Shown: piece by piece, positions 1 through 12,374 of the stretch
Position numbering within the stretch: position 1 is the stretch's first letter
How the letters are laid out: each line of letters starts with the position of its first letter
Assembly: GCA_003342895.1 (NCBI GenBank)
Contig: PTFA01000035.1
Span: 1,253,661-1,317,660 of the forward strand
Direction: 5' to 3'
DNA: 64,000 bases
From: Casuarius casuarius
Lineage: Eukaryota; Chordata; Aves; Casuariiformes; Casuariidae
Made by a program: the position numbers and the translations under genes
The notes under the pieces: generated by a model
What the model saw: only the letters and a program-made list of their open reading frames with translations
Database searches by the model: none
Told to the model about the DNA's origin: nothing

Positions 1-2340
1 ATGAATATATCTCTGAGATTTACCTTTCTCCCAGCAGGACCACATTTTTTTCCCATTCACTATAACCATGTTTCTTCTGCTTCAGGACTTGTGCTGATCT
101 ACTTACTTTGTATTTATGCTTTTAGTTTTTTATTCCTGAATGCAAGTGTCTTTGGAATACATTTTTCTTAAATTTCTCTTATTAATCATACTTTTCCAAT
201 TCATTTTGCCTTTTAGTTATTGTGTAATCACATATAATATGCATAATGAGGTAGCATGAGATGGGAATTAAGAGATACGGATAGTGGAAAATATGTAGGT
301 AAAAGCGATACAGCTAGGCATAAAGGATATGTCAGAACAGCATTATGGCTAGTAGGTATAAGGCTCTCAAAGCTAGCTCACAGATTAGATGTCTGGCTTG
401 TTCAAACAGTTTGAAAATCTTTACATGAGTAATGTAGTCATAGTCATGCTTTGTAGTCATATCATGCTTTTGAGCTTATGATGTGCATGTTATATCTAAA
501 GTAAGTTTAAATGTGACAAAATACAGATTATTTTTCTTCATGAATCTTAAAATACAGTCAATTTCTAACATATTTGATGACACTATGAAATGATACATCA
601 CTGCAGAGCTGAGGCTCTTTTCTTACAAAGTACTGTTTTGTTCAAGGACTTTCTACCTTCAAGGCAAGGCAAGCTCTGATCTGCAGTGTCTGCTGTACAG
701 GAATGTTGGGTGTGTCCCTTTTCTTGTCATATGAAATGCACAGAAACCTATAATGAATGCAATTTAGCATGTATATTGAAATATCGATTTAAAATTGCAC
801 ATACTGTAGAAGTCATTTTCATCATCCTTGCCAAATACACTTCCCATTATAGTCATTCCTAATGTTTAATGTTTGATGAACCTCCTATGAACCTACTGGG
901 ATATGTAAACAATTTGTTAACAGCAGCTACCCATTTCTAATACCTGGAGGAAACTTAAAAGAGCAGTTCATTCCCTGACTCCAGACACTTGCTGTTGTTC
1001 TATTCAGTTTAGCTTTTTATAAGAATTCACATATTTTGACTTAAATGAGTAATTAAAAAGAAAAAATCTGCAGATATTATGTCCTTTAATTATGGCTGAT
1101 CACATGCCCTGTCGTAGAAGAATGTACAAAACCTTTTTTTGTGCAGAGCAGCTGCAATTATGTTGGCTGTTTATTCCTTATAAAATACTGTTTATCAAGT
1201 AAGAACTAGAGCTTTGTATACAGAACAGAAAAAAAAAATCCTATTGTAAATCATAAATGTAGCTGATACAAATGTGGTTTTTATATGAATTTTAGATGTG
1301 TGTATAAATGAGGTGATTAATAATCATGGTACCTACTTTGCAATAAGCTTTGAGCAAACATTCCTGGTACCATGTGTACATGCTCACTGAAGTCCTGTGG
1401 TTGCAGGGATGGTTTTTGCATTGACTCATTGGTGCACCTAAGCTTTTGCGTTACTGCTTCCCAATGATAGGCTGGTATATTTCTCCTTTTAGATGAGAAT
1501 TTCACATTTTAAACATAATTTAGATTGTGCTGTTGCAAATCCTTCTCTTAACTGGAGTAAAAGCTAATGCACATCTTAGACTAGAACAGATACGTATGCA
1601 GGACTTTATATTGCATCAAAGTTTCAAAAAAAGAAGTTGATCTGTGTTGGGATTCATTTGGTTCTGCCTTTCAGCTAAAGTTCAGTTAAATTTTTAAGCT
1701 AGGGATCTCTACACTAAATTTGACTTTTGGTCTGGACTATAAAAAAAAGGATTTAATAGGATCTCATTATAGGTATTGAGAAGAGAACTTCTGTCTCTCT
1801 CTTGCTCTCTGTGTCTTGCTCTCAGGCTTGTGCTCTCATCTATAGCAACCAAGTATTTGATATATAATTTCTTATAAGATTTCCATTCTAGAAGGGAGTA
1901 ACAAGTGTGACATTCATCAAAATAGAACATTCCCGAAAATATCTTTTAATGTTTTTTTTTTTAAAAAAAAAAGTAGCAATGCTAATGTACTAAGTTTAAA
2001 CAGGAAATAAACTGATTCATCCAATAGAACTGAGTCTTGAAGTAGGGTATATAATGATACTTATTCATCTTCTTTATTGACCATACACATCTTTGCATTT
2101 GTATTTACATTCACAAGATGAAGGTAAAAGGTTTCTTTATTCCAGTGTTTGAAAAACATTTCTCTGTGAGATACCTGCTCTTACATGCATACAAGTATGT
2201 ATGTATGTCCATGAAAGAATATATTACTGCAAATTGTTATTACTATTGTAAACTATTACAACAGTAAGAAGTACCCTACTGTCTTAATCACCTTTCAAGC
2301 ACAAAAAAAAAGATAGGTAATTACTAAAGAGTTTATAGTT

Positions 2341-2370
2341 GAGATAGATAGATATATAGATAGATACATA
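2341..2370. repeat. GATA microsatellite
   Basis: This is an imperfect run of GATA units with a TATA interruption, seen directly in the sequence and lying in the PDGFC intron. It is a likely length-polymorphic locus. Confidence 0.85.
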
Positions 2371-3459
2371 TATAAAAGCGGATGTATACAGAAAGCCTTG
2401 AAGTAGTTCTGGAAAGGTCTCTGTGGAGTTACACTTTAGGTCTAACAGTGAGAGCAGTATGAGCAGAAAACATCATATTTGTTGGAAATTTTAACAAGTA
2501 ATCAGTAGACTTCTACACTGGAGGCAGATATAAGACTGGAGATGGCCTTTGTAATGATGAGAGATGATAGAGAGGCAGAGGCTAGAGTATATGGGTCCTT
2601 AGAAACTAAGAGAATTAGTTTCTGTAGTAAGGAAGAGTTAATAGGAAGGTGCAAAGGTGGGGATGACAGTTACTATTCAGGAAAATACTTTGTGTTTTAA
2701 AAAATGAGTCTTCATTTAGCATCCAGGAGTTGCGAACACCATGTGTTGTAAGTAGTTAGCCCAATGTCATGAACAGAAGTTTCTCAAAGCAGAAGCTTTC
2801 TCAAAGCTAACAATGTCTGCTACAAGTGATTCAGCTGAACTTTTTAGCCTTATGAAGGGCATGCGTTCCCTCACACCTTCCCTACATTGAAGTGATTCAT
2901 TGCAGCTGTTAATTAGTTAAGGAAAAAAAAAGTGAATGTAAAGAAAATGCTATCAGACATGGAGTTCATAATTTCTTTGTCAGAATTAGTTTTAAATGCA
3001 TTGTATGTTTGGTTTGAGAATGTTAAAATGCAAGTCTTTCTGAAGTTCAGAAAACAATGTTTTGCAGTTGTTACTGTGTTACAAAAGGTAGACTTACTTT
3101 TTCTCCTGGCTTTCTACGTGTATATGGAATAGGAGAATTCACCGTAAAGTTCATTTAAAGTCTCATTTAAAATAGGAAGACTTGTAAACAAGCAGATAGT
3201 GATTACTAAAAAATAAGGTTTTGAAAGAAGTTTTAGTTTAGATATTACCTTATGCAAACATATTTTTATAGGAACCAAAAACCAAGGATTATGTACTGAA
3301 AATCAGTTTGTATATCCACAGTAATCTGAAAACAATAAAAATGACAAATTATTTGAGGAAAAGACTCCAGATAAAAAAAAAACATATTCATTTAACTACT
3401 TTGAAACTATTTTGATATAAAGGAGATTAATATTATGACATAATTGGTTCTGTACTTTT

Positions 3460-3590
3460 AGGCCTGATTCAGTACAGCACTAAGTGTTTGCTTAAGTGCT
3501 CCCTGTTCAGCTAAGTACTTCAGGAACTGCCTTCAACATATGGCTGAGTGTTTGGCCCCAGAGTCAACGTATGTCTGAGTCATTAACAGT
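3460..3590. repeat. Relic of an ancient sauropsid interspersed repeat
   Basis: The stretch opens with GGCCTGATTCAGTACAGCAC and continues with 'gcttaagtgctccctgttcagctaag'-like text. From memory this resembles the common sauropsid repeat with the motifs 'GGCCTGATTC', 'GCTTAAGTGCT' and 'TGCTGAATCGGGGCC'. The family assignment is an inference from remembered motifs, and the copy is strongly decayed. Confidence 0.4.
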
Positions 3591-4258
3591 CATGAACTTC
3601 TTTGTCTTCTATCTAGAATCTTTTATCGTTCAGTACTGTAGCCACAAATCCCTAATGTAAGCAAAAAAAAAAACCATGGAAAAGATAGAAAGGCATCAAA
3701 ACTTGACTCCTCTTGCAACTAGCAGGCTTAATCTGCAAGCTTTACAGGTTGCAGGGGTTGTATGCTTCATGATTTGGTACCTCTGCAGTTGCTTGCAATG
3801 CTGGCAACGCAGCTCTCAAGCAGAATTCTTTATACCCCCTCTCTTCTCCTTAATTAGAAGAAAGAATAAATCAGTGATTAAAAGTTCATGCCCAAAAGAA
3901 TTTAAGAATGACTATCATTTCGTAGAATAAAGAATACTTTCACTAGAGGATGAGAGAGAGAAATTTGGTCATTTTGTGGTGCTTATGAATTCTTAATGAA
4001 CTACTGCATGCTGCTTTGTTGAGACCTACTAGGTACACTGAAAAATTTAGTGATTCTATGCAACTACATCCAGTAGATGCTTGTAAACGTGTATATATTT
4101 CCTAGAGAATAGAAAACACTGCAAGTACTACAATGAAGTGTATTAATAATAAAGTATTCGTACAAGAATAAAGTAGCGTGAGCATTAGTTTTCTTCTTTT
4201 TGCCTTCAAAATAAATGACTGTGGCTTGTTGCTGGTATGTATGATCACAGGAAAAAGC

Positions 4259-4313
4259 TGTGTGCATGTGTGTGTGTATATATATATACACGCATGCACA
4301 CACACATATATTT
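4259..4313. repeat. TG/TA/CA inverted dinucleotide repeat
   Basis: Alternating TG runs lead into a TATATATATA centre and then CA runs, so the two halves are roughly reverse complements. The tract could form a hairpin or cruciform, and alternating purine-pyrimidine DNA of this kind can adopt Z-DNA. A similar element lies at 10593. Confidence 0.8.
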
Positions 4314-4876
4314 AAAACAAAGATTATAGATCACTAATTTATGAAAAGAATTATCCAGATCACTAATGTATTTTAAAAATTTCTTCTAGAGATCATTGCT
4401 ATCGATGATGTATTCTAAGAGCTTAGGAACATGTTCTAGATATCTGTCATCTTTGGCTGGACATGAGTGGTTCTTACATCCTATCCTGTGTATTTCAAAG
4501 GATGTTGGGATGCACAGACTTCAGGCAAAAAGATGTGTTTGGCAGGGAGAAATCTGATCATCACTGGCATCCTGAGCTCTTTTCCTACTACTAATTTCCT
4601 TGAGACCATCTCCCAGCTGTTTCCAGCAGAATTGGAGTCCTGTACCCTTGCTGTGTACTGCACAAAACCTCTGTTTGGGGGAACATTTAGCACTTTTTCA
4701 AATATATTTTATCTCAGAACTTTAAGAGAACCTGCGGTAATGTTAGGCTTCTCCCAACAATAGTTTTACATTTTTATTCCTTCCTAAGGCTTCTGGCTAG
4801 CAGTCTGGTGGTAGATCATAGGGAAGGCTAAGTTGGCTAGGCTAGGTCTGTCTGTCCCTGTGGTCCTCTCCTCTTG

Positions 4877-4900
4877 CCCCCCCCCCACCACCACCTCCCC
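4877..4900 (-). repeat. C10 run and CCACC repeats; G-quadruplex candidate on the minus strand
   Basis: A run of ten C is followed by three CCA units and a closing CCCC. The minus strand therefore has a G-rich tract with several G-runs, enough for a G-quadruplex prediction. It lies in the PDGFC intron on the template strand for PDGFC. Confidence 0.6.
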
Positions 4901-6220
4901 AGTGTGCTTTCCAGGTAACATGCAACTTTATTAATAAAAATTCACATTGGTTACAAGCAAAGACAGAAAGGAAGTAAGGTATACACTTTCTTATGTGATC
5001 TTTCTCCTCTTCGGGGTTAAGGAAAGGAGAATAGAAATGATGCACAATTTGAGAAGTGAGGCTTTGTGTCAGTGCCTTAAGAAACTGCTCATATAGAATT
5101 TGGAAAGCCATCTCAGACCCTGTCTTTAATGTGAGATAAAAAGAAAGCCTTGCATACATACGAAGGGAAGCCGGACAAGTTTTGATAAGTGTTGGCAGCA
5201 CACTGTAAGAACAGACAGACTGAGGAGCTTAACAAAGGCAGAAAGCTGGAGGCGCAGTAAGGGAAGAGGGGGCTCTCATCCTGCTTTCAGAGTCTCATGT
5301 ATAGTGGCTGACTAAATTGGAGAGGGTTGCTACCCCTACTTGTCTGTCATTTGTCTGCCAAAAGTTGCATCCCTTATGTGAGGATAGCTGAACTGGATGC
5401 CTATTTGCTTTAGTGCAACTGAAGTTTAGTTCATCAAGCTATGTACTTAGTAGCCCTGGAGCTGCCGTGTGTCTCATTCAGCCATCCTTGCTGTTGTGAT
5501 AGCAACTTCAGCAAAAGAGGTAAGAAATACTACAATGGAGGGACCTGCGTCAGCCTTCCTGGCTTACCTCTCCATCACACAGAAGTAAACATGCTTGCCT
5601 TATTCCATGACTTTGGCAGTCTAAACTGATTATCTGCCTTTTCTCCTTTTTTTCATTTCTTTGCTGGAGGCACAACAGGATGATCCCAGAACTTGGCTTG
5701 CTTCCTTAGGTGGCTGCCCGCAGGCCCTACTGCAGCTCCTTTCACCTCCTCCTAGATTTCTACTTGGACAGGACTAACATTTTGCATAGTGCTGATTCAG
5801 GTTTATTCTTACATGCAGCGCAGAGAGTATGAATCTTTACAGGTGAGACACTTTCACAAATGAGTTAGCTTTTCTGTACTACCTACATGTGAGCAAGCAA
5901 AAGTTTAAAAAAAAATGCCCATTTCAAGTAGGTATGGATTTCTAGATGCTTTTCAGAATCCTTACTGCATCTATCTATGGGAGAGAAGAAGAACTGTTGT
6001 TATTGCCAAGAAACTTCTATGTCCTCAGGGAAAGTTCTTTTTGAGCTGGATATTTGTTCTCTTGCGTAGCTTCTAATGACACTAATAGGAGCGTTACCTG
6101 TGAATATAAAGGAAGAAAACAGGCTTTCTGTATTGTGAGTGTTACAAGAGTGTGCATTTACTTTTAGTTTCAGTAGCATATCTCTAAATCTAAGCAGGGC
6201 TTAGAGTGTTCTTTTATAAC

Positions 6221-6246
6221 AATAATAATAACAACAATAATAATAA
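6221..6246. repeat. AAT/AAC trinucleotide microsatellite
   Basis: Repeated AAT units with AAC interruptions are seen directly. The tract is intronic and has no evident function. Confidence 0.85.
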
Positions 6247-6974
6247 AATCCTGTAAGGATATTCCACTGGAACAAATATATGTTATTTCTTTCAATGTAG
6301 TGGTCCTAGCTGTATTTTCAAGAGGGAGATGTGTCTCTGAGTTTTTCTTTTCTATAGCATCCCTTCTAGCCTGATTAAATTATATTGATGTTTAATATTT
6401 TCTCCAAATTACGCCTACTGATGAATGGGCTTTCACTCAGAAACTTTTTGACAATGTTTTCTTCAAGACAAGGAGTGAAAAAAATTGGACTTTCTTTTGG
6501 GGGAGAGGAATTTTTTTAAAAAACGTATTATTCCACTTGTAAATGTCATGTCACGCCAAGTATCTGACTCACTTGTTTTTGTTGTTCCAGGCTTAACTCT
6601 GTGATTGCATTATTAAACATGAGATTCCTCACTCCTGACTGCAGCAAACTAACAAAATTACTTCTTTCCTTTCCTTTAACCAGAAGAGGCTCTCGGTACC
6701 CTAACAGTCCTATCCTATGAGATAGAAGCAAAAGGAAGGCTTTACTTAAATCATAACGATGCTTAAGAGCTGATCTTGTGTAGGTGCAAGGTGAATGCTG
6801 TTTTATTTTTAATTGTTTGCCTGTAGAGCAAGTATAGAGGTTCTGTGTAAGTAGAGAACTGACTGATAGTGGTAAAAGGGGTAGGTTTATAACATGCAAT
6901 CTCATATGCAAAGTTTACCCTTCTGGATTCTTCAAAAAAACAATAAGTACCTAAGAATTATTTATTGTGTTCAT

Positions 6975-7120
6975 TCTCTCATGGAGATTGTGAGATTAGG
7001 GGAGTGCTGTTATCCTCATTTTACAGATGTGATAAGGCTGCAATACAAACTTCCAAGATATGAAACTCCTGATGCCAGAGTGAATCTAAAATGTTTGTGT
7101 TATTGGCCACTACGCTTTTG
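6975..7120. repeat. Ancient MIR/L2-like relic
   Basis: The stretch contains TTATCCTCATTTTACAGATG followed by '..ataaggctgcaa..', and ends with 'ttggccactacgctttt'. These correspond to the familiar MIR/L2 segments 'TTATCCCCATTTTACAGATGAGGAAACTGAGGC' (remembered) and 'CCACTACGCT'. The copy is decayed, and the assignment rests on remembered consensus motifs. Confidence 0.5.
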
Positions 7121-8745
7121 GTTGTGATGACTTAGCTGTTGGAGGTCTGCGCTGTGAATAAGCTTGTGGTTAAAGAAAAATAGAGATGAGAAGTGTTCTT
7201 TTTTAGCCAGATTAGTTCTTGTTTATGATGCAGCCACGTACACAGTCACGTTGGCACAACGAGGGGATGCTGCTGCCAGATGGTTTATACCATGAAGCCG
7301 TGGCCTAAATAATGTGCTCAGAGTTGCGCAGGAGGTATGTGGCAAAACAAGAAATTAAGCACAAGTCTTCAAAGTTAGGCTACACACTAAATCATCCTTT
7401 AGGTCTCAGCTTCAAATAGGTAATTTCAAATTCAGTTGTTGCAGTTTTTACTCAGACTTACACTTTAGAAATGGCTGCCTTCTTTTCCAGGAGCAGCAGT
7501 GTCATACCCTTTCCTCTTTGGGAGACAGGCTAGATGGAATAGCTTTGATTAATCTACCGGGGTACTGTTGTTATGTATAACTTTCAGATCTGGATAATTT
7601 TGTAATGTCAGTCTTAACCTTATTTCCTTCCTTTCTTGCAAGCCAATATCTTGACCCGTTGCCTAACTTTGGTTTATTTGCCTCTCTCACATTTGTCAAT
7701 ACCTTAGGGAATTTCTGTAAGGTATTCTTTTTGATAGAATCAAGTACACACATGGAAATACAATATTAACAGACCTACTGAAAATTATGTTTGCTCCAAC
7801 ACTGATTGTCATTCATGGCTGTTCTACAGGGCAGCTGAGGTCCTACATTTTCTACTCTGGTTTTTGGTTTTCATCCTGAATTGTTTTTAGTAACAATAAA
7901 GATACAATTGTTTGGCTCTATCTTGTTTTTAAACATGTTTATTCATATTAGAATAAATTGAAATTTGTTTCCTGGGCACAAAAACAAAAACCATAGAATG
8001 TCTTGTTTGCTAGAGGGAACATATTATTATATAGACCTTACTGATGTATTTTTGAAACCTTTTTTGATGGAAAATATTCATCCTTGGGCAAAAAATAAGA
8101 AACAGTGGTCTCAAGCCAGAATATTGGTATTAATCAAGGATGTACTTCTCTAAAGAAAAGTATCTATATCATGTTATTGGTATCTCCAGTTCACTGGCAG
8201 CATTGGGACCACGTTCATTCCTGATGCATCAGCACAATGAAGTCAGTGAGGCAAATGCACAGGTTGTGCCAGCACCTTTTTGCCTGTAATTCAATTCCGA
8301 GTGCATATGCCCTCGTTGTGGAGAAGCTTGGAGAACGTCACTTCCCAATAACTGGTCTGTGTAAAGAAAGGTGTCTTGGATGGCTGCTCCCTAAAGCCAT
8401 CTGCTTTAGATGTCTGCTCTCCTAGGTTGCATCTCCCATGTCAGATAAAGATATGTCTGTTACATCTAAGGTTGATTATGTGCTAGCTGACCTGTTAGGG
8501 GAGACATGATGTAATTCTTTTGTGGAGTAAATAGGTGATGGCAGCACCTATAAGGTAGATGTACAGTTGACAGCTAGCTGCTTCATTGTAAGAGCCTCTA
8601 TAATGTCTCCATCAGCATTTTCTTAGCAAAACGGATAAAGCTTATCGGGGTCCTACTGTAAAGCCTTCACAGTGCCATTCTGTGGTGAAGTTGCCGCTCT
8701 GAGACCTCGTGCGTTCTTACCTTGGTAGCACTATGCAGAGTTGCT

Positions 8746-8767
8746 TGACAAAAAATTCATTTTGTCA
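8746..8767. repeat. 8-bp perfect inverted repeat
   Basis: TGACAAAA and TTTTGTCA are separated by six bases. This is a short hairpin in the intron and may be chance. Confidence 0.6.
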
Positions 8768-10008
8768 GGCATAGGGGAAAGACACGGGTCAGTGTAGGAA
8801 TTTTGAGATAGGTCCGGATGGAATTCTAAGCAAATGGATTTTTATCTGGGATTATTTATTATTTGGAAGGAATTATAACAGAAGTGATGTACTACAAAAA
8901 GAGGGAAACAGCTTGATTTGAGTAGAGTGTTATAGCTGTTTGAAGTTGCAACTGCAATGCTACATTTCAGAGTTATGCTGAATTTTATATTGATTTGTTC
9001 TAAAAGATATGCTCCTTTGATAAAGTTATTATTTCTTGCATTATGTCATTTCTCCTGTTATCCTTTCCAAAAATAAAACTTTACTGAAGGTGCAAACATT
9101 GTTTCTAGATACAAAAAGCTTTGAGTGACCTTGAGTGATTATGTAATAAATATAAATTACAGCATTCGTAGCTTTACTGTATCAGTTATCTTTAATCTTT
9201 GATACATTCTCACTGTGATTTAAATTGACTGAATTAAGAGATTATTGGGAAATAGATTCCTAATCTTAAAATCTTAACTACTGTATTCTAAAACGTTCAT
9301 CTTCAATGTTGTGCAATTTTTCTCTTTTAATTAGATTTTTTAAAAATGTTTTATTTTGCTGCGAGAATAATTTGAAAGTGATGACAATTTTTATTTGCTT
9401 TTTGATACCATTAAACACAATTATTCACCATTTCCTCATGACTTTCCAACTCTGGCAAATGCCTACTGAATCCAGAATAGCATAAATTGGTGGATTAATT
9501 CCTATATATGTATTGCTAAGTATGTGTGTTCTAAAATGTGAAATATAGATTCTAAAGCAATGGATTTTCATCTGGAATCAATCTATTTCATTGGTAACAG
9601 AAAATTCTAATAGAAGTGAGACACTGAAGTATATTATACTGGAAATGAAATAGAAAAAAATTTTCTTCATATACTAGTTCTACCATTTGATCCTTATTTT
9701 ATTTTTCACCTTAGCAAAATCCTACACCTTCAAACTAGGAAATGTGACTATTAACAAATATAATATCCTGGAGAAAAACAGGAAGAAAAATGTTGTAATA
9801 TTTATTTTTTTTTTAGCCATCTGAATTACAGTGTCATAGCACTATTTTGAAACTCGCTGAGTAGCATGTTTTGCTATGAGCAAATATTTAAATTATAGAC
9901 CAGAATATGTTGCTTTATTATCATAACCTAATAGATGGATCAGCATGTTATTTTTTTAACGTGGGCATTGGAGAGAAAAGGAAAAGAAATATGTAAACTT
10001 TGTGAAAT

Positions 10009-10029
10009 CCCCATTCATCAAGAATGGGG
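10009..10029. repeat. 8-bp perfect inverted repeat
   Basis: CCCCATTC and GAATGGGG flank a five-base loop in AT-rich intron sequence. I see no associated gene or miRNA-like extension of the stem. Confidence 0.65.
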
Positions 10030-10592
10030 AACAAGTACTTCACTCACTGTTGAAAATGATGCTAGAATAGCAAGACGAAAATAGTGCAGAAATTAATGGT
10101 ACCAGCAGATTAGACCTATGTTTCATTTTATCCTTGCAAGGGTCCCAGTTAAAAAGCAGCACAGATTGTTCTAGTGACTGTGTTTCTTGAAGACAGAGAA
10201 AAATGCTTGAAGCAAATAATAGGAAGGGCGTGGTGGTTACTTCCATTTGCTGCCCTTTCAACCACAGACTTAGCTGAAACCGAAAATACATATTTAATAG
10301 AATTGAGAGCACAAAAAGGAAAATGTAATTATTGTTATGAAATATTACTATGACAGGCATATTTTATGAAATTGCTATCTAGTATGTAGTGTTGCAAGAA
10401 CTCTTTTATTAAATAATTGTTCTTATACAGCTGTTACATTTTTCACCAATCTATTTCTCTGATTGTTTTGTAAGGGTAAATAAATACAACCGATCTGACA
10501 TTATGGATGGAAAAAATGAAAGTATGTTTACACTTCACATTAGATTTTAGAGTGCCATTTTGACCCTGAGTAAGTCTGCTGAGGAATTATCT

Positions 10593-10656
10593 GTGTATAT
10601 GTATGTGTGTATATGTACACATGCACACAAACACACATATGTATGTATGTATGTCA
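10593..10656. repeat. TG/CA inverted dinucleotide repeat with GTAT units
   Basis: TGTGTATATG-type units are followed by CACA-rich sequence and then four GTAT units. The halves are partly reverse-complementary. The element is built like the one at 4259-4313 in the same intron. Confidence 0.8.
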
Positions 10657-10843
10657 GTATACCCAGGACAATATAGTGCTGGTATAAAACTAGTCACCTA
10701 CAGAAAGGCAGGAGAGATCTTTTTTGCCCAGTTCCCATGTTGTGTAGTACTGACGGACACTGCATAGAGAAGTGACAGAGCTGAGGTCAAACAGCATGTT
10801 AGTTCACTTATTGGAGTAGTATCAAGTCCTTCATTCTTAATAA

Positions 10844-11090
10844 CATAGGATCATACAAAAATTCAGGAAGGGACCTCAGGAGGTGCCTATTTCAGATTCG
10901 TTCTCAAAGCAGGGTTAGCTCTGAGGTCAGCCCATGCTGCTCAGGGCTTTATCCAGTCACGTTTTGAAAACCTCCAAGGGTAGAGATTGTGCAACCTTGC
11001 TGGGCAACCTGTTCCAAGTCTTGACCATGCTCATATTAAATAAATTTTCCCTTAAATCTCATGTGAACCACATTTGAAAGAAGTGATGCA
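10844..11090 (-). mobile_element. CR1 LINE 3'-end fragment
   Basis: Reading the plus strand, this begins with a 'catagga tcata' remnant of the CR1 3' terminal octamer repeat. It continues with 'aagggacctcaggaggt', GAAAACCTCCAAGGG and 'gggcaacctgttccaa', all landmarks of the reverse complement of a CR1 3' end, so the element lies on the minus strand. It is 5'-truncated, as most CR1 copies are, and is noticeably diverged. It sits in the PDGFC intron about 1.1 kb upstream of the hinge exon. It shares GAAAACCTCCAAGGG and the 'gaggtcagcc' region with the larger copy at 44755. Confidence 0.9.
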
Positions 11091-12166
11091 TATAACATTA
11101 TGTATTTAAGTTCACGATTTTTTGTCCTTCCTGTCTCCTAAATCAGCAGTAGATCAGATCTTTCTTTATCTTTCTTACATGACCCAGGCAAGTTGTTGTA
11201 GTGCAGTAGTGTGGACGTAATGGCTGTAGTGATGCCTCCCTTTAACAGGTCTAAAGAAACTTAGGACAGTGAAGCAGCACTTCCTGCTTAGGGTTGGAAG
11301 GTTGCCCTTCCTGCCTTTTTTTAATCCTCTGAAAATATTAATCAATGTGTATGTTTTAAAGAGGTTGTAGAGAGCAAGCAAAAGCAACAGTCCCCCTTGC
11401 TAGAGTTGCGTATAACTGAGTATCGCTGATCCTGTATGTATGAGAGTTTCTTGGTGATATCTGCGTTGTGGGAGAGTACATAGACTTTTTCAGTACTCAG
11501 TTTGAGTATCTAAGTGCTTTGATATCTTTGGAAATAATTGGTTTTTAAGGGAGAAATAATTATAGTATTGCCAGATGTTGTTATTACTCTGTTAATTATT
11601 GTTTAACTGGAAACATAATTCTTAGCACGGTGAAACACAACTAGTGGGTTTTTTTCATCTGTAGGTGGGAACAGGAGTAGTTGTTTGTCTTTATGCTAGG
11701 GCATGTTTGTATTTTATGTCAAAAGACAAGAACAAGAACAAAGGATTGTGGCAGTTCCTCATAGGAAAGGCAGCATGTGAAATGTGTCTTTCTTCAGGTT
11801 TCTGAAGGGAGTAAATGCTTGTCACAGGCCCATATTTTCACATCACTGTTTGTTCTGTTTCCACAATGTCCTCCATCACTTAGTGAACTTCCTCAAAGAA
11901 CAGGTATAGTAGCATGCTATCTTTAAGACTAGGAATGTAAAAAGTGGGAAGACTGTCTGGTGGAAGTTTGTTTACTTTTATCACTGAAGAATAATTAAGT
12001 ACTTTTTGGCTCTTGTCATTTGTCTTATTAGGTAAACTGTACACTGGAAACAAGCTAGCCACTTATAAACTTTCCCAGCTATGTATAACTTCATAAAGTA
12101 CAACACTTCATCAAAGCAGATCCATTAAAACTCTGACTGGTACTCTTCTCTTGGCTTTGATTGCAG

Positions 12167-12374
12167 CACCACACAGAAGCACCTAGCCCGTCATTGCTAC
12201 CCCCATCAGCTTTACCATTAGATGTATTAAACAATGCTGTTGCTGGATTTAGTACAGTGGAAGAACTTATCCGATACCTTGAACCAGATCGGTGGCAACT
12301 GGATTTGGAAGATTTGTACAGGCCAACATGGCAACTTCTTGGAAAGGCGTATATTCATGGGAGAAAATCAAGAG
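12167..12374 (+). CDS. PDGFC: PDGFC hinge exon, ending at the activation cleavage site
   Basis: This internal exon encodes 69 residues plus one base (phase 0 start, phase 1 end). It begins HHTEAPSPSLLPPSALPLD and includes RYLEPDRWQLDLEDLYRPTW before ending in GRKSR. It aligns closely with the human PDGF-C segment of roughly residues 166-234, which links the N-terminal CUB domain to the growth factor domain. PDGF-C is a secreted, latent dimeric ligand. Proteases such as tPA or plasmin cut at the RKSR site to remove the CUB domain and release the active factor for PDGFR-alpha (established knowledge). The acceptor is TTGATTGCAG and the donor is AGAG|GTAAAT. The apparent upstream TTG-initiated frame is an artefact of reading through the acceptor. 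Only ordinary ortholog-level substitutions are visible, and no frameshift or stop. Confidence is very high. Confidence 0.97.

Larger units (their letters stand above)
1..12166 (+). other. PDGFC: PDGFC intron upstream of the hinge exon (3' part)
   Basis: This is intronic sequence ending in the acceptor TTGATTGCAG at 12166, directly before a clear PDGFC exon. It is AT-rich, and the open frames inside it are short and mutually overlapping with no recognisable domain. I looked for the CUB-domain exons that should precede this intron (landmarks such as GRWCGSG or EPGFCIHY) and did not see them, so they most likely lie upstream of the window. The content that can be described is microsatellites (2341, 4259, 6221, 10593), a C-run (4877), relics of old repeats (3460, 6975) and a CR1 fragment (10844-11090). 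I see nothing else with clear structure. Confidence 0.85.

Noticed and set aside
4842..5201. 119-codon minus-strand open frame ending in a poly-Gly stretch
   Set aside because: The Gly run is just the C10 homopolymer read in reverse, and the rest shows no domain.
6546..6911. 121-codon minus-strand open frame in the PDGFC intron
   Set aside because: Leu/Ser-rich with no recognised motif, no splice or promoter context, and overlapping repeat-like sequence.
1..12166. Search for the CUB-domain exons of PDGFC upstream of the hinge exon
   Set aside because: No stretch with the expected CUB landmarks (GRWCGSG, EPGFCIHY or similar) next to splice sites was seen, so these exons are taken to lie before the window.
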